DNA of 53,602 nucleotides from Oscillospiraceae bacterium. Lineage in GTDB: Bacteria; Bacillota_A; Clostridia; Oscillospirales; Oscillospiraceae. A program made the position numbers and the translations under genes. The DNA lies in the NCBI GenBank assembly GCA_017549325.1, contig JAFYVA010000137.1:1-53602 (forward strand). The letters run 5' to 3'. The notes beneath the pieces were generated by a model that had not been told where the DNA came from, made no database searches, and worked only from the letters and a program-made list of their open reading frames with translations. Positions 26,606 to 33,839 of the stretch are shown piece by piece; within the stretch, counting starts at the first letter, position 1, and each line of letters starts with the position of its first letter.

Positions 26606-26824
26606 TCAAGGCGTAACGATCACCACGCCATGACCCCTTATTTGCTCCTCAACTCCCACATTATGCCTTGCCGTCCAAGGTGGTTTGATCCTGCAGGTGA
26701 GCATATGGGTATCCGAATGGTCTACTTGCGTACTTTCTTCCGCAACGATTTGGTCCACTTCAAGTGTAGCAAATTGAGAGGAGTAAGTCAATAATGATTT
26801 CTGCGTTAAGGCAAAATCCACCAT
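26606..26824 (-). CDS. Small ORF of unknown function, possibly related to the recombinase C-terminal domain
   Basis: 72 residues starting at ATG 26824, directly after an in-frame TAG. The strand pattern LEVDQIVAEESTQVDHSDTH then MLTCRIKPPW is reminiscent of the C-terminal tail of the 526-residue recombinase paralogue (LELKNPSAGTT then HVVLTLDIPS), but the similarity is weak by eye. A GGGGGGTAAAAA stretch, the complement of repeat copy 3, lies upstream and could give a ribosome site at poor spacing. A strong terminator follows, supporting expression. It may be a remnant. Confidence 0.45.
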   Translation of the reverse strand: MVDFALTQKSLLTYSSQFATLEVDQIVAEESTQVDHSDTHMLTCRIKPPWTARHNVGVEEQIRGHGVVIVTP

Positions 26825-26831
26825 CTAATAG

Positions 26832-26841
26832 TTTTTACCCC
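26832..26841 (+). repeat. Direct repeat TTTTTACCCC, copy 3
   Basis: Same orientation as copies 1 and 2. It marks the probable right boundary of the recombinase element, just before the ATPase gene's promoter region. Confidence 0.6.
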
Positions 26842-26895
26842 CCTTGCTCTCCCCCATAGTATTCCAGAATCTCCGAGAAAAATGAATTCTATTGT

Positions 26896-26975
26896 CGAAA
26901 AACTCTCCTATTTTCAAAAGTTTTTACTTCTATATCGAAAAAACTATTTACATACGGGAAGTTTTTCGGTATAAT
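26896..26975 (+). promoter_or_regulatory. Promoter and possible operator of the DUF4143 ATPase gene
   Basis: TTTACA (26947-26952), 17 bases, TATAAT (26970-26975). The motif CGAAAAACT at 26896-26904 recurs as CGAAAAAACT near 26936 and inverted as AGTTTTTCG at 26960-26968 inside the promoter spacer. The arrangement suggests a binding site for an unknown repressor. Confidence 0.65.
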
Positions 26976-26996
26976 CAAGTCATCGGAGGTGACTTC

Positions 26997-28196
26997 ATGA
27001 TCTTACGACCTGATTATATCAACGAGCTTTGCAAGTTTATCGATGTGCCGCTGGTGAAGATCCTCGCCGGTGTGCGCCGCTGCGGTAAATCTACCATTCT
27101 GGAAATGATGATGGCAGAATTGGAACAGCGCGGCATCGCAAAGGAAAACATTATCTTTCGCAAATATAGCGAAATGGATATTGATGAGAATTTCACCGCC
27201 AAGGACATGTACCGTGAGCTGACCGAGGCCATCGAAGGGAAAGGCCGCTGCTATCTGTTTCTGGATGAGCTGCAGGAGGTCAAGGGCTGGGAGAAAGTGG
27301 TGAACAGCCTGCTGGAAAGTGCCAATGTGGACATCTATGTCACCGGCTCCAACTCCAAGCTGATGTCCAGCGAGATTTCTACCTATCTTAGCGGACGCTA
27401 TGTGCTGATCCCCATCTATACCTTGTCCTTCAAAGAGTATCTCACATTCAAAGGAAAAACGGGTGCAGACGCACGCACCGACTTTGACGAATATTTGCAA
27501 TACGGCGGCTTCCCCATCATTGGCATCAGCAGTTTTGACACACGCTCTGCCTATCAGGTGGTGGAGGGTATCTATGCCGCTGTCATTACCCGCGATATCT
27601 CCAAACGCCACAAGATCCGCAACAAGGATCTCTTTGACCGCGTGGTGAAATATATCGTGGAGAACGTGGGCAAGACCTTCTCTGCCAATTCTATCGTGAA
27701 GTTTCTCAAGAATGAGCAGCGGACGCTGTCTGTCGAAACAGTATACAACTACCTCAAGTGGCTCTCCGAAGCATTCATTATCTATCCCTGTCGCCGCTAC
27801 GACATTCAGGGAAAGTCGGTGCTGAAAACCCAGGAGAAATACTATCTCTCTGACATCTCCATCAAATACAGCAAGATGGGTTTTGATCGTAAGATGATCT
27901 CTGCCATGCTGGAGAACATCGTATTTTTGGAGATGAAGCGCCGCGGCTACGAGGTCTATATTGGAAAGAACGACACCAAGGAGATCGACTTCATCGGCAT
28001 TCGCAGGGAGGAAAAAGTCTATATCCAAGTCTGCGTGGAGCTGCCTGCCGAGTCCACCCGTGAGACCGACAATCTGATGGACATCAAGGATCACTATCAT
28101 AAGTATGTGGTCTGCAAAGATGCTCTCGCCGTCGGCAACGACAATGGCATCGAGATCGTCCATATCGCTGACTTCCTGCTGAAGGATGAGTGGTGA
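26997..28196 (+). CDS. AAA_14/DUF4143 ATPase
   Basis: 399 residues. The N-terminal P-loop domain has Walker A AGVRRCGKST near 24-33, Walker B CYLFLDELQEV near 86-96 and sensor YVTGSNSKL near 113. From about 200 the DUF4143 region includes a winged-helix-like part and ends in a nuclease-like fold with EIDFI and YIQVCVEL (EVD and Q-x-C pattern). These proteins are common in gut bacteria, mobile and often next to recombinases; biological role is unsettled. ATG 26997 has GGAGGTGA upstream; a longer frame begins before the promoter and is rejected. Confidence 0.92.
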   Translation: MILRPDYINELCKFIDVPLVKILAGVRRCGKSTILEMMMAELEQRGIAKENIIFRKYSEMDIDENFTAKDMYRELTEAIEGKGRCYLFLDELQEVKGWEKVVNSLLESANVDIYVTGSNSKLMSSEISTYLSGRYVLIPIYTLSFKEYLTFKGKTGADARTDFDEYLQYGGFPIIGISSFDTRSAYQVVEGIYAAVITRDISKRHKIRNKDLFDRVVKYIVENVGKTFSANSIVKFLKNEQRTLSVETVYNYLKWLSEAFIIYPCRRYDIQGKSVLKTQEKYYLSDISIKYSKMGFDRKMISAMLENIVFLEMKRRGYEVYIGKNDTKEIDFIGIRREEKVYIQVCVELPAESTRETDNLMDIKDHYHKYVVCKDALAVGNDNGIEIVHIADFLLKDEW

Positions 28197-28244
28197 CATC
28201 GCGCCTCATCGCACACAGCACCGTATTTAACTCTTTGTAACAAG

Positions 28245-28274
28245 CAACACCCGCCTGCATTCAAGCGGGTGTTG
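28245..28274 (+). terminator. Hairpin after the ATPase gene
   Basis: A 10-bp stem CAACACCCGC/GCGGGTGTTG with a 10-base loop, followed by TTCGTT. Confidence 0.6.
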
Positions 28275-28297
28275 TTCGTTATAGATAATATCTCCAC

Positions 28298-28319
28298 AAG
28301 GGAACCCACGGGTTCCCTT
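28298..28319 (+). terminator. Second, stronger terminator after the ATPase gene
   Basis: A 10-bp stem AAGGGAACCC/GGGTTCCCTT with a 2-base loop and TTTTC. It separates the ATPase transcript from the convergent ribbon-helix-helix gene. Confidence 0.7.
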
Positions 28320-28326
28320 TTCTACT

Positions 28327-28521
28327 TCACTCTTGTTTTGTTATATCCCGCTCCATTGTTTCGGAAACGGCTCTCATAATAAAACCATTCAATGACTCAT
28401 TCTGAGTGGCAGCGTGATCCTGCCATACTTGGCGTTCCCCTTTCGGAACGCGAACTTTAATATCGTCAAATTTATTGTGATACTTCTTATTTGCCTCTGC
28501 CTGCGCTTTCGATAAGCTCAC
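28327..28521 (-). CDS. Ribbon-helix-helix (Arc/CopG-type) DNA-binding protein
   Basis: 64 residues. FDDIKVRVPKGERQVWQDHAATQNESLNGFIMRAVSETM matches the beta strand plus two helices of Arc-type repressors. Many relatives are element-encoded regulators or antitoxins. I start at GTG 28521 with GGGGTGAT just upstream; longer readings run through AT-rich promoter sequence. No toxin gene is adjacent. An inverted 12-bp repeat in the upstream region (28565-28670) is a plausible operator, which would let it control itself and the divergent RNA. Confidence 0.82.
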   Translation of the reverse strand: MSLSKAQAEANKKYHNKFDDIKVRVPKGERQVWQDHAATQNESLNGFIMRAVSETMERDITKQE

Positions 28522-28564
28522 TTCATCACCCCGTTCTTCCTTCCTACTATATTGTAATGAAGGT

Positions 28565-28670
28565 AGTATATCATACTCGCGCCAAAACATGTATACATAT
28601 ATTCCACAAAATTCCCCTTCCATCCTTGGGACTTCTCACAATTGATATATGGGTACATGTATGATATACT
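28565..28670. promoter_or_regulatory. Inverted 12-bp operator candidates between divergent transcripts
   Basis: GTATGATATACT at 28659-28670 is repeated exactly in inverse orientation at 28565-28576. Each copy contains a TATACT -10 box facing outward. A perfect palindrome ATGTATACAT (28589-28598) lies between. A ribbon-helix-helix protein encoded next door is the obvious candidate ligand. Confidence 0.55.
28642..28670 (+). promoter_or_regulatory. Promoter of the candidate RNA
   Basis: TTGATA (28642-28647), 17 bases, TATACT (28665-28670). No good ribosome site or coding frame follows. Confidence 0.65.
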
Positions 28671-28676
28671 GTCCTT

Positions 28677-28884
28677 AGAAAACAAAAAAACGGCAGCACA
28701 GAGGAGCGGCAACTCCTCTGCGCCTGCGCAGGTGGTATCAGCACCTACACAACGGACTACGTCCGCACCGCGGGAGTATTATACCTTATTTTGGCCTATG
28801 AGGCAAGGGGGATATTTCTGCAGACGGCGTAACCATGATCGAACTTTCGACACCGTGTAGGGTAGATTCTGCACGGTGTTTTTT
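28677..28884 (+). ncRNA. Candidate structured small RNA of about 200 nt
   Basis: A promoter at 28642-28670 and an intrinsic terminator (ACACCGTG 28850-28857 / CACGGTGT 28872-28879, then a T run) bracket a stretch with successive hairpins: CAGAGGAG/CTCCTCTG (28699-28720), AGGTG/CACCT (28730-28746) and CGGAC/GTCCG (28753-28765). The first loop region contains anti-Shine-Dalgarno-like CTCCTC pairing GAGGAG. It lies between the ribbon-helix-helix gene and the serine recombinase module and could act as a leader or antisense regulator. I know no matching family. Confidence 0.5.
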
Positions 28885-28976
28885 AGTCAGTTTTCAAAAG
28901 GAGGGCAGCAGCTTTTCAGGTATGTTTGCCGACACATCTTCATAACTATGATTAGGTCGTTTATGGAGGTTTTGTT

Positions 28977-29141
28977 ATGAACACGAATACCATCAACCCC
29001 GCAACCTTCTCTGTTGGACACGCTCCCGCTGCCAAAGCATCTCACGGCTATCGTGTTGATCGCCGTTACATCGGGGAGCGCACCGCCAGTGAAGTGGTAA
29101 GTGCACTGATGAAGGTGCACGATCGTAAGGGGGCAGCGTAA
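28977..29141 (+). CDS. Small recombinase-associated protein
   Basis: 54 residues beginning MNTNTINPATFSVGH and ending in YRVDRRYIGERTASEVVSALMKVHD. Short proteins with a similar tail often precede large serine recombinases in clostridial elements (TnpW-like proteins are one such group); membership here is uncertain. ATG 28977 has GGAGG seven bases upstream, and the stop TAATG overlaps the recombinase start by one base, a strong sign of coupled translation. It might be a recombination directionality factor, which is inference. Confidence 0.75.
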   Translation: MNTNTINPATFSVGHAPAAKASHGYRVDRRYIGERTASEVVSALMKVHDRKGAA

Positions 29142-30703
29142 TGGCTGTCCCCCTGCAATACAAAGTCGGTTGTTACTCGCGCCTGTCCCGTGAAGACGGG
29201 GACAAGCCCGAAAGCGACAGCATTATCAATCAGCAGCGCTTCATCGAAGATTTCTGCGCCGGGCGCAACGACCTTGCTATCGTAAAGCACTATTCTGACG
29301 ATGGCTATACCGGCACGAACTTCCAGCGCCCCGCGTTTCAGGAAATGCTCGCTGACATTGACCGCGGCGCGATTGACTGCGTGGTCGTCAAGGATCTGTC
29401 CCGCTTCGGTAGAGATTACATCGAGATGGGTTTCTATCTTGAGCGTGTCTTCCCCGGAAAGGGTGTCCGCTTTATTGCCATCAACGACAATGTGGACAGC
29501 CTCAAGGGACAGTATGACATGATGCTGCCACTGAAGAACGTCTTCAATACCCAGTACGCCAAGGACATCTCCGAAAAGGTTCGCAGCAGTTTCGTTGCCA
29601 AACGCAGACGCGGCGAATTTGTCGGAGCCTTTGCCTCCTACGGGTATTTGAAAGACCCCAATGATCACAACAAGCTTTTGATCGACCCTGTAGCTTCAAA
29701 GGTGGTCAAGCGCATCTTCGCCATGGCTGCCGAGGGAACAGGACAGATCCGTATCGCCAAGATACTGAATGATGAAAACATTCCCTGTCCCAGCGTCTAC
29801 AAGAAGCTGGTGGGCTTGAAGTACACCAACTGTCATCGCCTTGACAGTACCACCTATTGGACCTATTCCACCGTTCACCGCATCCTGTGCAGTGAGATGT
29901 ATATAGGAAATATGGTGCAGGGCTGCTACATACGTCCCACCATGCATGGCAAGGCAAAGAAGATGCCGGGCAATCAATGGCAAGTGGTGGAAAACACCCA
30001 CGAAGCCATCATTGACCGCGACCTGTGGGATGCTGCCCAAGCACAGGTAAGGAGCAACAGCCGCGATTTGGACTTCAACAGTAATGTCAGTATCTTCGCA
30101 GGCTTTCTGAAATGCGCTGATTGTGGGCGATCCATGGTGAAAACCAAGACCAACGGATATATCTCTTACACCTGTGGCTCCTATCGGCGCTACGGCAAAA
30201 GCGTCTGCTCTGCCCACAGCATCTCCCATTTGGCGTTGGAGAAAATCCTTTTGGATGATCTCAACCGCATCATCGCTGCAGTGACAGACCTTAAGCAGCT
30301 GGCTGAGGAGAATCAGCCTACCAATGCTGGGGCGACGCGCAACAATGGTGAGGCTCGGCTGCAAGCCGCGTTGGAACGGGTACAGCGGCTGAAGAAGAAT
30401 GTCTACGAGGACTACCGCGATCAGCTGTTGAGCAAAGAAGAGTTCCTCGCCTATCGGCAGGACTACGACCAGCAGGAGCAGGCGCTGCGTCAGCAGCTGG
30501 AATCACTGGCAAATAGGGCAGAGGATGTCCTTGAGCAGCCGTGGGTGGACAAGCTCCTGCACTTGGGACACCTGGAGGAGCTGGATCGGATCACCATTGC
30601 GCAGACCATCAAGGAGATTCGCATCTTTGAAGGAAAACATGTGGAGATCACCTATCTCTTCTCTTCGCAGTTGGATACCCTTTTGAACGACAGCGATGAG
30701 TAG
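29141..30703 (+). CDS. Large serine recombinase (TnpX/resolvase family)
   Basis: 520 residues. The resolvase domain starts YSRLSREDG with nucleophile Ser13, and has YSDDGYTGTNFQRPAF, VVVKDLSRFGRDYIEMG and the recombinase domain SYGYLKDPND. A zinc ribbon has CADCG near 328-332 and YTCGSYRRYGKSVC. A long coiled coil (about 405-460) precedes the C-terminus. All parts of a working integrase are there, with no frame break. It should integrate/excise DNA without a host factor. Attachment sites were not identified. Co-translated with the 54-residue protein. Confidence 0.95.
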   Translation: MAVPLQYKVGCYSRLSREDGDKPESDSIINQQRFIEDFCAGRNDLAIVKHYSDDGYTGTNFQRPAFQEMLADIDRGAIDCVVVKDLSRFGRDYIEMGFYLERVFPGKGVRFIAINDNVDSLKGQYDMMLPLKNVFNTQYAKDISEKVRSSFVAKRRRGEFVGAFASYGYLKDPNDHNKLLIDPVASKVVKRIFAMAAEGTGQIRIAKILNDENIPCPSVYKKLVGLKYTNCHRLDSTTYWTYSTVHRILCSEMYIGNMVQGCYIRPTMHGKAKKMPGNQWQVVENTHEAIIDRDLWDAAQAQVRSNSRDLDFNSNVSIFAGFLKCADCGRSMVKTKTNGYISYTCGSYRRYGKSVCSAHSISHLALEKILLDDLNRIIAAVTDLKQLAEENQPTNAGATRNNGEARLQAALERVQRLKKNVYEDYRDQLLSKEEFLAYRQDYDQQEQALRQQLESLANRAEDVLEQPWVDKLLHLGHLEELDRITIAQTIKEIRIFEGKHVEITYLFSSQLDTLLNDSDE

Positions 30704-30741
30704 CCCTTAACAATATCTACAAAAGAAAAGGAGCATTTAAT

Positions 30742-31713
30742 ATGAGTCAGAACACCACCCATCAGTTCATCGGAGAGATGGTCAATGGCCTCGTCTTTGA
30801 TGGTTTCTATATCCTCAACAGCGCACAGATCAGGAAGAGCCGGGCAGGAAAGCCCTATATCTCGGGAACGCTGATGGATATCAGCGGCAGCATTAACCTC
30901 GTCGCGTGGGACTATACTGGTCTTATCACTGCCGCCGACACGGGGAAGGTCGTATACATCGATGGCGAGGTAGGCGAGTACAACGGAACTCCTCAAGTCG
31001 TATGTACCGTGCTGGAACTGGCCACGGAGGAGGACAAGGCCTCTTTCAATCTTGCCAATTTGATTCCCTACGCACCCATCAATTGCCAGACTGCGGTTCA
31101 GCAGATGCATCGTGTGTTGGAAGGACTTGAAGATGAGGTCTATCGCAACATTTCCCTCGGGATTTTCAATACGTTCGCCCCGTTGTTGTCCTCTCTTCCT
31201 GCTGCCAAGTCGGTACACCATGCATTCATTGGTGGCTGGGCTACGCACACGTTGGGGATGGTCATCCTTGCCGAACGTATCTACGACGAATACCATAGAA
31301 TCCACTCGATCAACCGCTCCCTTTTAACGGCTGGCGTCTTCCTTCACGACATTGGAAAGTTTCGAGAGTTTCAACTCTCTCCCTTTGGGCTTGTAGCGGA
31401 CTACTCCATGGAGGGTAAGCTGATTGGTCACCCTGTTCTCGGCGCGCTCATCATTGAGAACGAGGCGCAGAAGGGTGCATATCCGCTGGAAAAGGTACGG
31501 CAGCTGCAGCATATTGTTCTCTCCCATCATGGTGCCCCCGAGCTTGGTGCTGCTACCCGTCCGCAGACGATGGAGGCTGAGATTATTAACTATCTTGATG
31601 GCTTGAACAGCCGTATGGACATCTATAACGCCGCTCTTTCCAAAACCGAAGAGGGAGCATTCAGCGACTATGTCCGCGCACTGGATAAGCGTGTCTATCA
31701 CGCCACGGCGTAA
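30742..31713 (+). CDS. yhaM: YhaM-family 3'-5' exoribonuclease (OB fold plus HD domain)
   Basis: 323 residues, close to the 314 of B. subtilis YhaM. An N-terminal OB-fold (22-95) is followed by an HD domain: HHAFIGGWATHTLGM (159-173), FLHDIGKFREF (200-210), LSHHG near 265. The family degrades RNA and DNA 3' ends with Mn2+/Co2+. AAAGGAG precedes ATG 30742, 38 bases after the recombinase. It may be cargo of the recombinase element rather than the chromosomal housekeeping copy. Confidence 0.85.
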   Translation: MSQNTTHQFIGEMVNGLVFDGFYILNSAQIRKSRAGKPYISGTLMDISGSINLVAWDYTGLITAADTGKVVYIDGEVGEYNGTPQVVCTVLELATEEDKASFNLANLIPYAPINCQTAVQQMHRVLEGLEDEVYRNISLGIFNTFAPLLSSLPAAKSVHHAFIGGWATHTLGMVILAERIYDEYHRIHSINRSLLTAGVFLHDIGKFREFQLSPFGLVADYSMEGKLIGHPVLGALIIENEAQKGAYPLEKVRQLQHIVLSHHGAPELGAATRPQTMEAEIINYLDGLNSRMDIYNAALSKTEEGAFSDYVRALDKRVYHATA

Positions 31714-31755
31714 GAAGTGGTTACGAAAGATATGTCGTCTCAGAGAGGAGAAACT

Positions 31756-32060
31756 ATGACAAAGAGCATCTCCTACCCTGTCATTGATATGTACAAGACG
31801 GGTGAGAATATCAAACATCTTCGCGAAGAGCGTATAATATCAGCGTATCCACCCTTCAAGAGTATTTGGGGTTGGCAAGCCAGCAGGCAATTTACCATTG
31901 GCAGCGTGGCACCTGCCTGCCCACGGTGGATCACCTCTGCGCATTGAGCCACCTGTTCAATGTCCCGATGGATGATATCCTTATTTTGAAGGATACCAAC
32001 AAACACCATCACCCCAACACGCTCTACTTTGCAAAGGCTTTTCCGCTGATGGCAATGTAG
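31756..32060 (+). pseudogene. Frameshifted Xre-family regulator
   Basis: The first frame gives MTKSISYPVIDMYKTGENIKHLREER, then goes out of frame near 31833. The other frame resumes with ISVSTLQEYLGLASQQAIYHW and continues QRGTCLPTVDHLCALSHLFNVPMDDIL. Removing two bases at GCGTATAATATC restores one continuous helix-turn-helix protein of the usual layout. ATG 31756 has GAGGAG upstream. No slippery heptamer is seen, so this looks like a real mutation or a sequencing error rather than programmed shifting. Confidence 0.8.
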
Positions 32061-32110
32061 GCGAATAGGCAAGAGTGGGGCTTTCGCGCCGCTACATGAA
32101 AAAAATAAAG

Positions 32111-32142
32111 CCGAGAGGCTCCTCTAAAGAGGGACCTCTCGG
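32111..32142. terminator. Bidirectional terminator
   Basis: CCGAGAGG (32111-32118) pairs with CCTCTCGG (32135-32142), with an inner TCCTCT/AGAGGGA stem. TTTG follows on plus and CTTTATTTTTTT on minus, so it ends the recombinase-YhaM transcript and the decayed gene. Confidence 0.75.
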
Positions 32143-32170
32143 TTTGTGCGTTTATAAGGAATGATAATTG

Positions 32171-32841
32171 TCAGCCGGGAAAATTATTGTTGACATCATT
32201 GGGTCCATTATGCATCTCACGGACATCCATAGTCTCCAAAGCTGCCCAACCAACCTGCTTGCCGTCCTCCGTCAGGATTCTGCACAGGCCTTCATAGAGA
32301 GTGTTTCCGGGCGTAGGAATGATGTTTTTCTGGCTCAACGGATCTAACTTGTACTTCTTGTCTTTGACAGGCAGTTCATAATCCCAGCCATAGGACAGCC
32401 AAAGCCAATACCACCCAGATGCTCATCATACTGCACGTCTGCACAGTCATCAGAATACCTCTGCATAGAGTTTGCCATGGTGGGAATGGTGGGATCAAAC
32501 AACATTGTGGCCTCGCAGTGACCGCAGGAGCCCTGATCGTAGAAAGTAGCCCAGGCACCATCGCCCATATCATTCAAGCAACCGCCTTCCTTGATATAAC
32601 CCTTCTTGATCCGCTCAGCTTCAGCGCCCTGCTTCATGATGGTGTGAATGGATTCGTCTGCGCCCATTGCGACATGGAACGTCATGGTCTGATTGAAGTT
32701 ATGGCAATAGGCATTGGCCTTCAACAGCTGATACAGGTTAACCTTATCTTCTCTGGTCTTCGGATGACCGCCAATAAGGAATCCTCCCAGTTCCTCTGTG
32801 ATATCATGGAGGCAACCTGAGCGACTTCTACGAGGAATCTT
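32171..32841 (-). pseudogene. Decayed gene of unknown family
   Basis: An open frame entered only after a TGA (32844-32842) reads CLHDITEELGGFLIGGHPKT, then LLKANAYCHNFNQTMTFHV and GGCLNDMGDGAWATFYDQGS. Near 32385-32405 it loses frame and the shifted frame continues GWDYELPVKDKKYKLDPL to a stop at 32171, ending MHNGPNDVNNNFPG. There is no proper start codon or ribosome site. It is therefore both 5'-truncated and frameshifted. I do not recognise the parent family; the even conservation-like composition suggests an enzyme. It marks the right margin of the accessory island. Confidence 0.65.
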
Positions 32842-32887
32842 TCAGATTGCTTCATCATCGCACATTTGAAGATAATTCAACAAAAAG

Positions 32888-32916
32888 TGCCCCTGCGGCT
32901 CAAGGCCGCAGGGGCA
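32888..32916 (-). terminator. Terminator of the rhamnose operon
   Basis: A 12-bp stem TGCCCCTGCGGC/GCCGCAGGGGCA with a 5-base loop. On the minus strand it is followed by CTTTTTG, 22 bases past the GH43 stop. Confidence 0.88.
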
Positions 32917-32937
32917 TTCTTCTTAGGATCGCTCCGC

Positions 32938-33828
32938 TCATTCAGCATTGATTACACAAAGCGTCCCATCTTTCTCCGCAACGGGAACAAACAGGGGGTG
33001 TTCTTGCAGCTTGTCATTGGGATAGTGGAGGGCATAGAAAAGCTGCCCCTCTTTTGTGCGGAACACCATACCGTGCCCGCCGTTTTCGGGGAACAGGGGC
33101 AATTCCTTGTGCAGCCACGGGCCGAGGATATTGCCGCTGGGGGATACTGCTGTGCCCACGGCATAGCCTCTCTTTGACCAGCTGGACCACAACATCACCA
33201 ACGAGCTATCGCTCATTTTGTGAGTGCAGGGGCCGTCGGTAAAGTACACATCCCCGTCCATGCCGAACTCCGCCTTGGCAAAGGGGATGGGCGTTGCCCA
33301 CGGAGCGGTGGCAGCGGAGAACAGCACCATAGGTTCGGAAGTACGGTGGCACAGATCACGGCTGAGGGCCACAGCGCACATATCACCGTCTGGGGTATCC
33401 TCAAAGGAGTGGGAAAACAGCAGCCACGGTGTCCCCTCTTCATCCCAATAGAGGCTGCCGTCGATACACGCCCAATCCTCAGGGGTCAGCGGTGCATCTC
33501 CCACGGGAACAAAGGGGCCCAAGGGGTTGTCGGCGGTAAGGAGATACACGCCTTTTTTGCGATCCTCTGCGCCGAAGGTGGTCAGCAGATAAAATCTGCC
33601 CTCATGGAAATAGCACTCAGGTGCCCAGTAGTTTCTGTCGGCAAAGAATCCCTCGGGTCGGTGAAATACCTCAAAAGGCCCATCCCATTCCTCCAAGTCA
33701 CGGCTGGTGTAGCAGTCAAAGCCGTCAGCTGCTCCCCAACAGGTGGCGCTGCGGGTGCCATAGAGGTAGTAGGTGTCGCAGTGAAGCAGCACATAGGGAT
33801 CACGGATGTTGATTTCTTCCAACTTCAT
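32938..33828 (-). CDS. Glycoside hydrolase family 43-like protein
   Basis: 296 residues of the five-bladed propeller type. INIRDPYVLL gives the general-base Asp near residue 10, NYWAPECYFHEGRFYLL a propeller blade, and CIDGSLYWDEEG the second Asp. The usual acid motif EGP reads TDGPCTHK, as in some GH43 subfamilies with DGP; activity should be checked. GH43 enzymes release arabinose or xylose units. There is no signal peptide, so it acts on imported sugar. It is the last gene of the rha operon. Confidence 0.82.
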   Translation of the reverse strand: MKLEEINIRDPYVLLHCDTYYLYGTRSATCWGAADGFDCYTSRDLEEWDGPFEVFHRPEGFFADRNYWAPECYFHEGRFYLLTTFGAEDRKKGVYLLTADNPLGPFVPVGDAPLTPEDWACIDGSLYWDEEGTPWLLFSHSFEDTPDGDMCAVALSRDLCHRTSEPMVLFSAATAPWATPIPFAKAEFGMDGDVYFTDGPCTHKMSDSSLVMLWSSWSKRGYAVGTAVSPSGNILGPWLHKELPLFPENGGHGMVFRTKEGQLFYALHYPNDKLQEHPLFVPVAEKDGTLCVINAE

Positions 33829-33839
33829 ATAGTTGCTCC

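Larger units (their letters stand above)
22911..26841. mobile_element. Candidate element bearing two tandem tyrosine-recombinase-like genes
   Basis: This AT-richer stretch holds two adjacent minus-strand recombinase-like genes (23156-24742 and 24768-26348), their terminator at 23074-23110, a small ORF (26606-26824) and three direct copies of TTTTTACCCC at 22911-22920, 23031-23040 and 26832-26841. The left side abuts a broken deacetylase gene. Boundaries are inferred from the repeats; no empty site is available for comparison. The 295 bases from 22861 to 23155 contain only repeats and the terminator, no gene. Confidence 0.55.

Noticed and set aside
26896..26945. TCGAAAAACT repeats considered as a short CRISPR-like or att array
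   Set aside because: Only two direct copies with differing length and one inverted copy; better explained as operator half-sites of the downstream promoter.
28642..28860. Open frame covering the candidate RNA (72 codons)
   Set aside because: Its start overlaps the -35/-10 boxes, there is no ribosome site, and the sequence instead folds into hairpins ending at a terminator.
28923..28946. Micro-ORF ATG TTT GCC ... TAA downstream of a GGAGG
   Set aside because: Only seven codons; the GGAGG is 18 bases away, so a leader peptide is possible but cannot be supported.
31826..31840. Programmed frameshift in the Xre gene
   Set aside because: No slippery X-XXY-YYZ heptamer, stimulatory hairpin or internal ribosome site is visible at the break; mutation or sequencing error is simpler.
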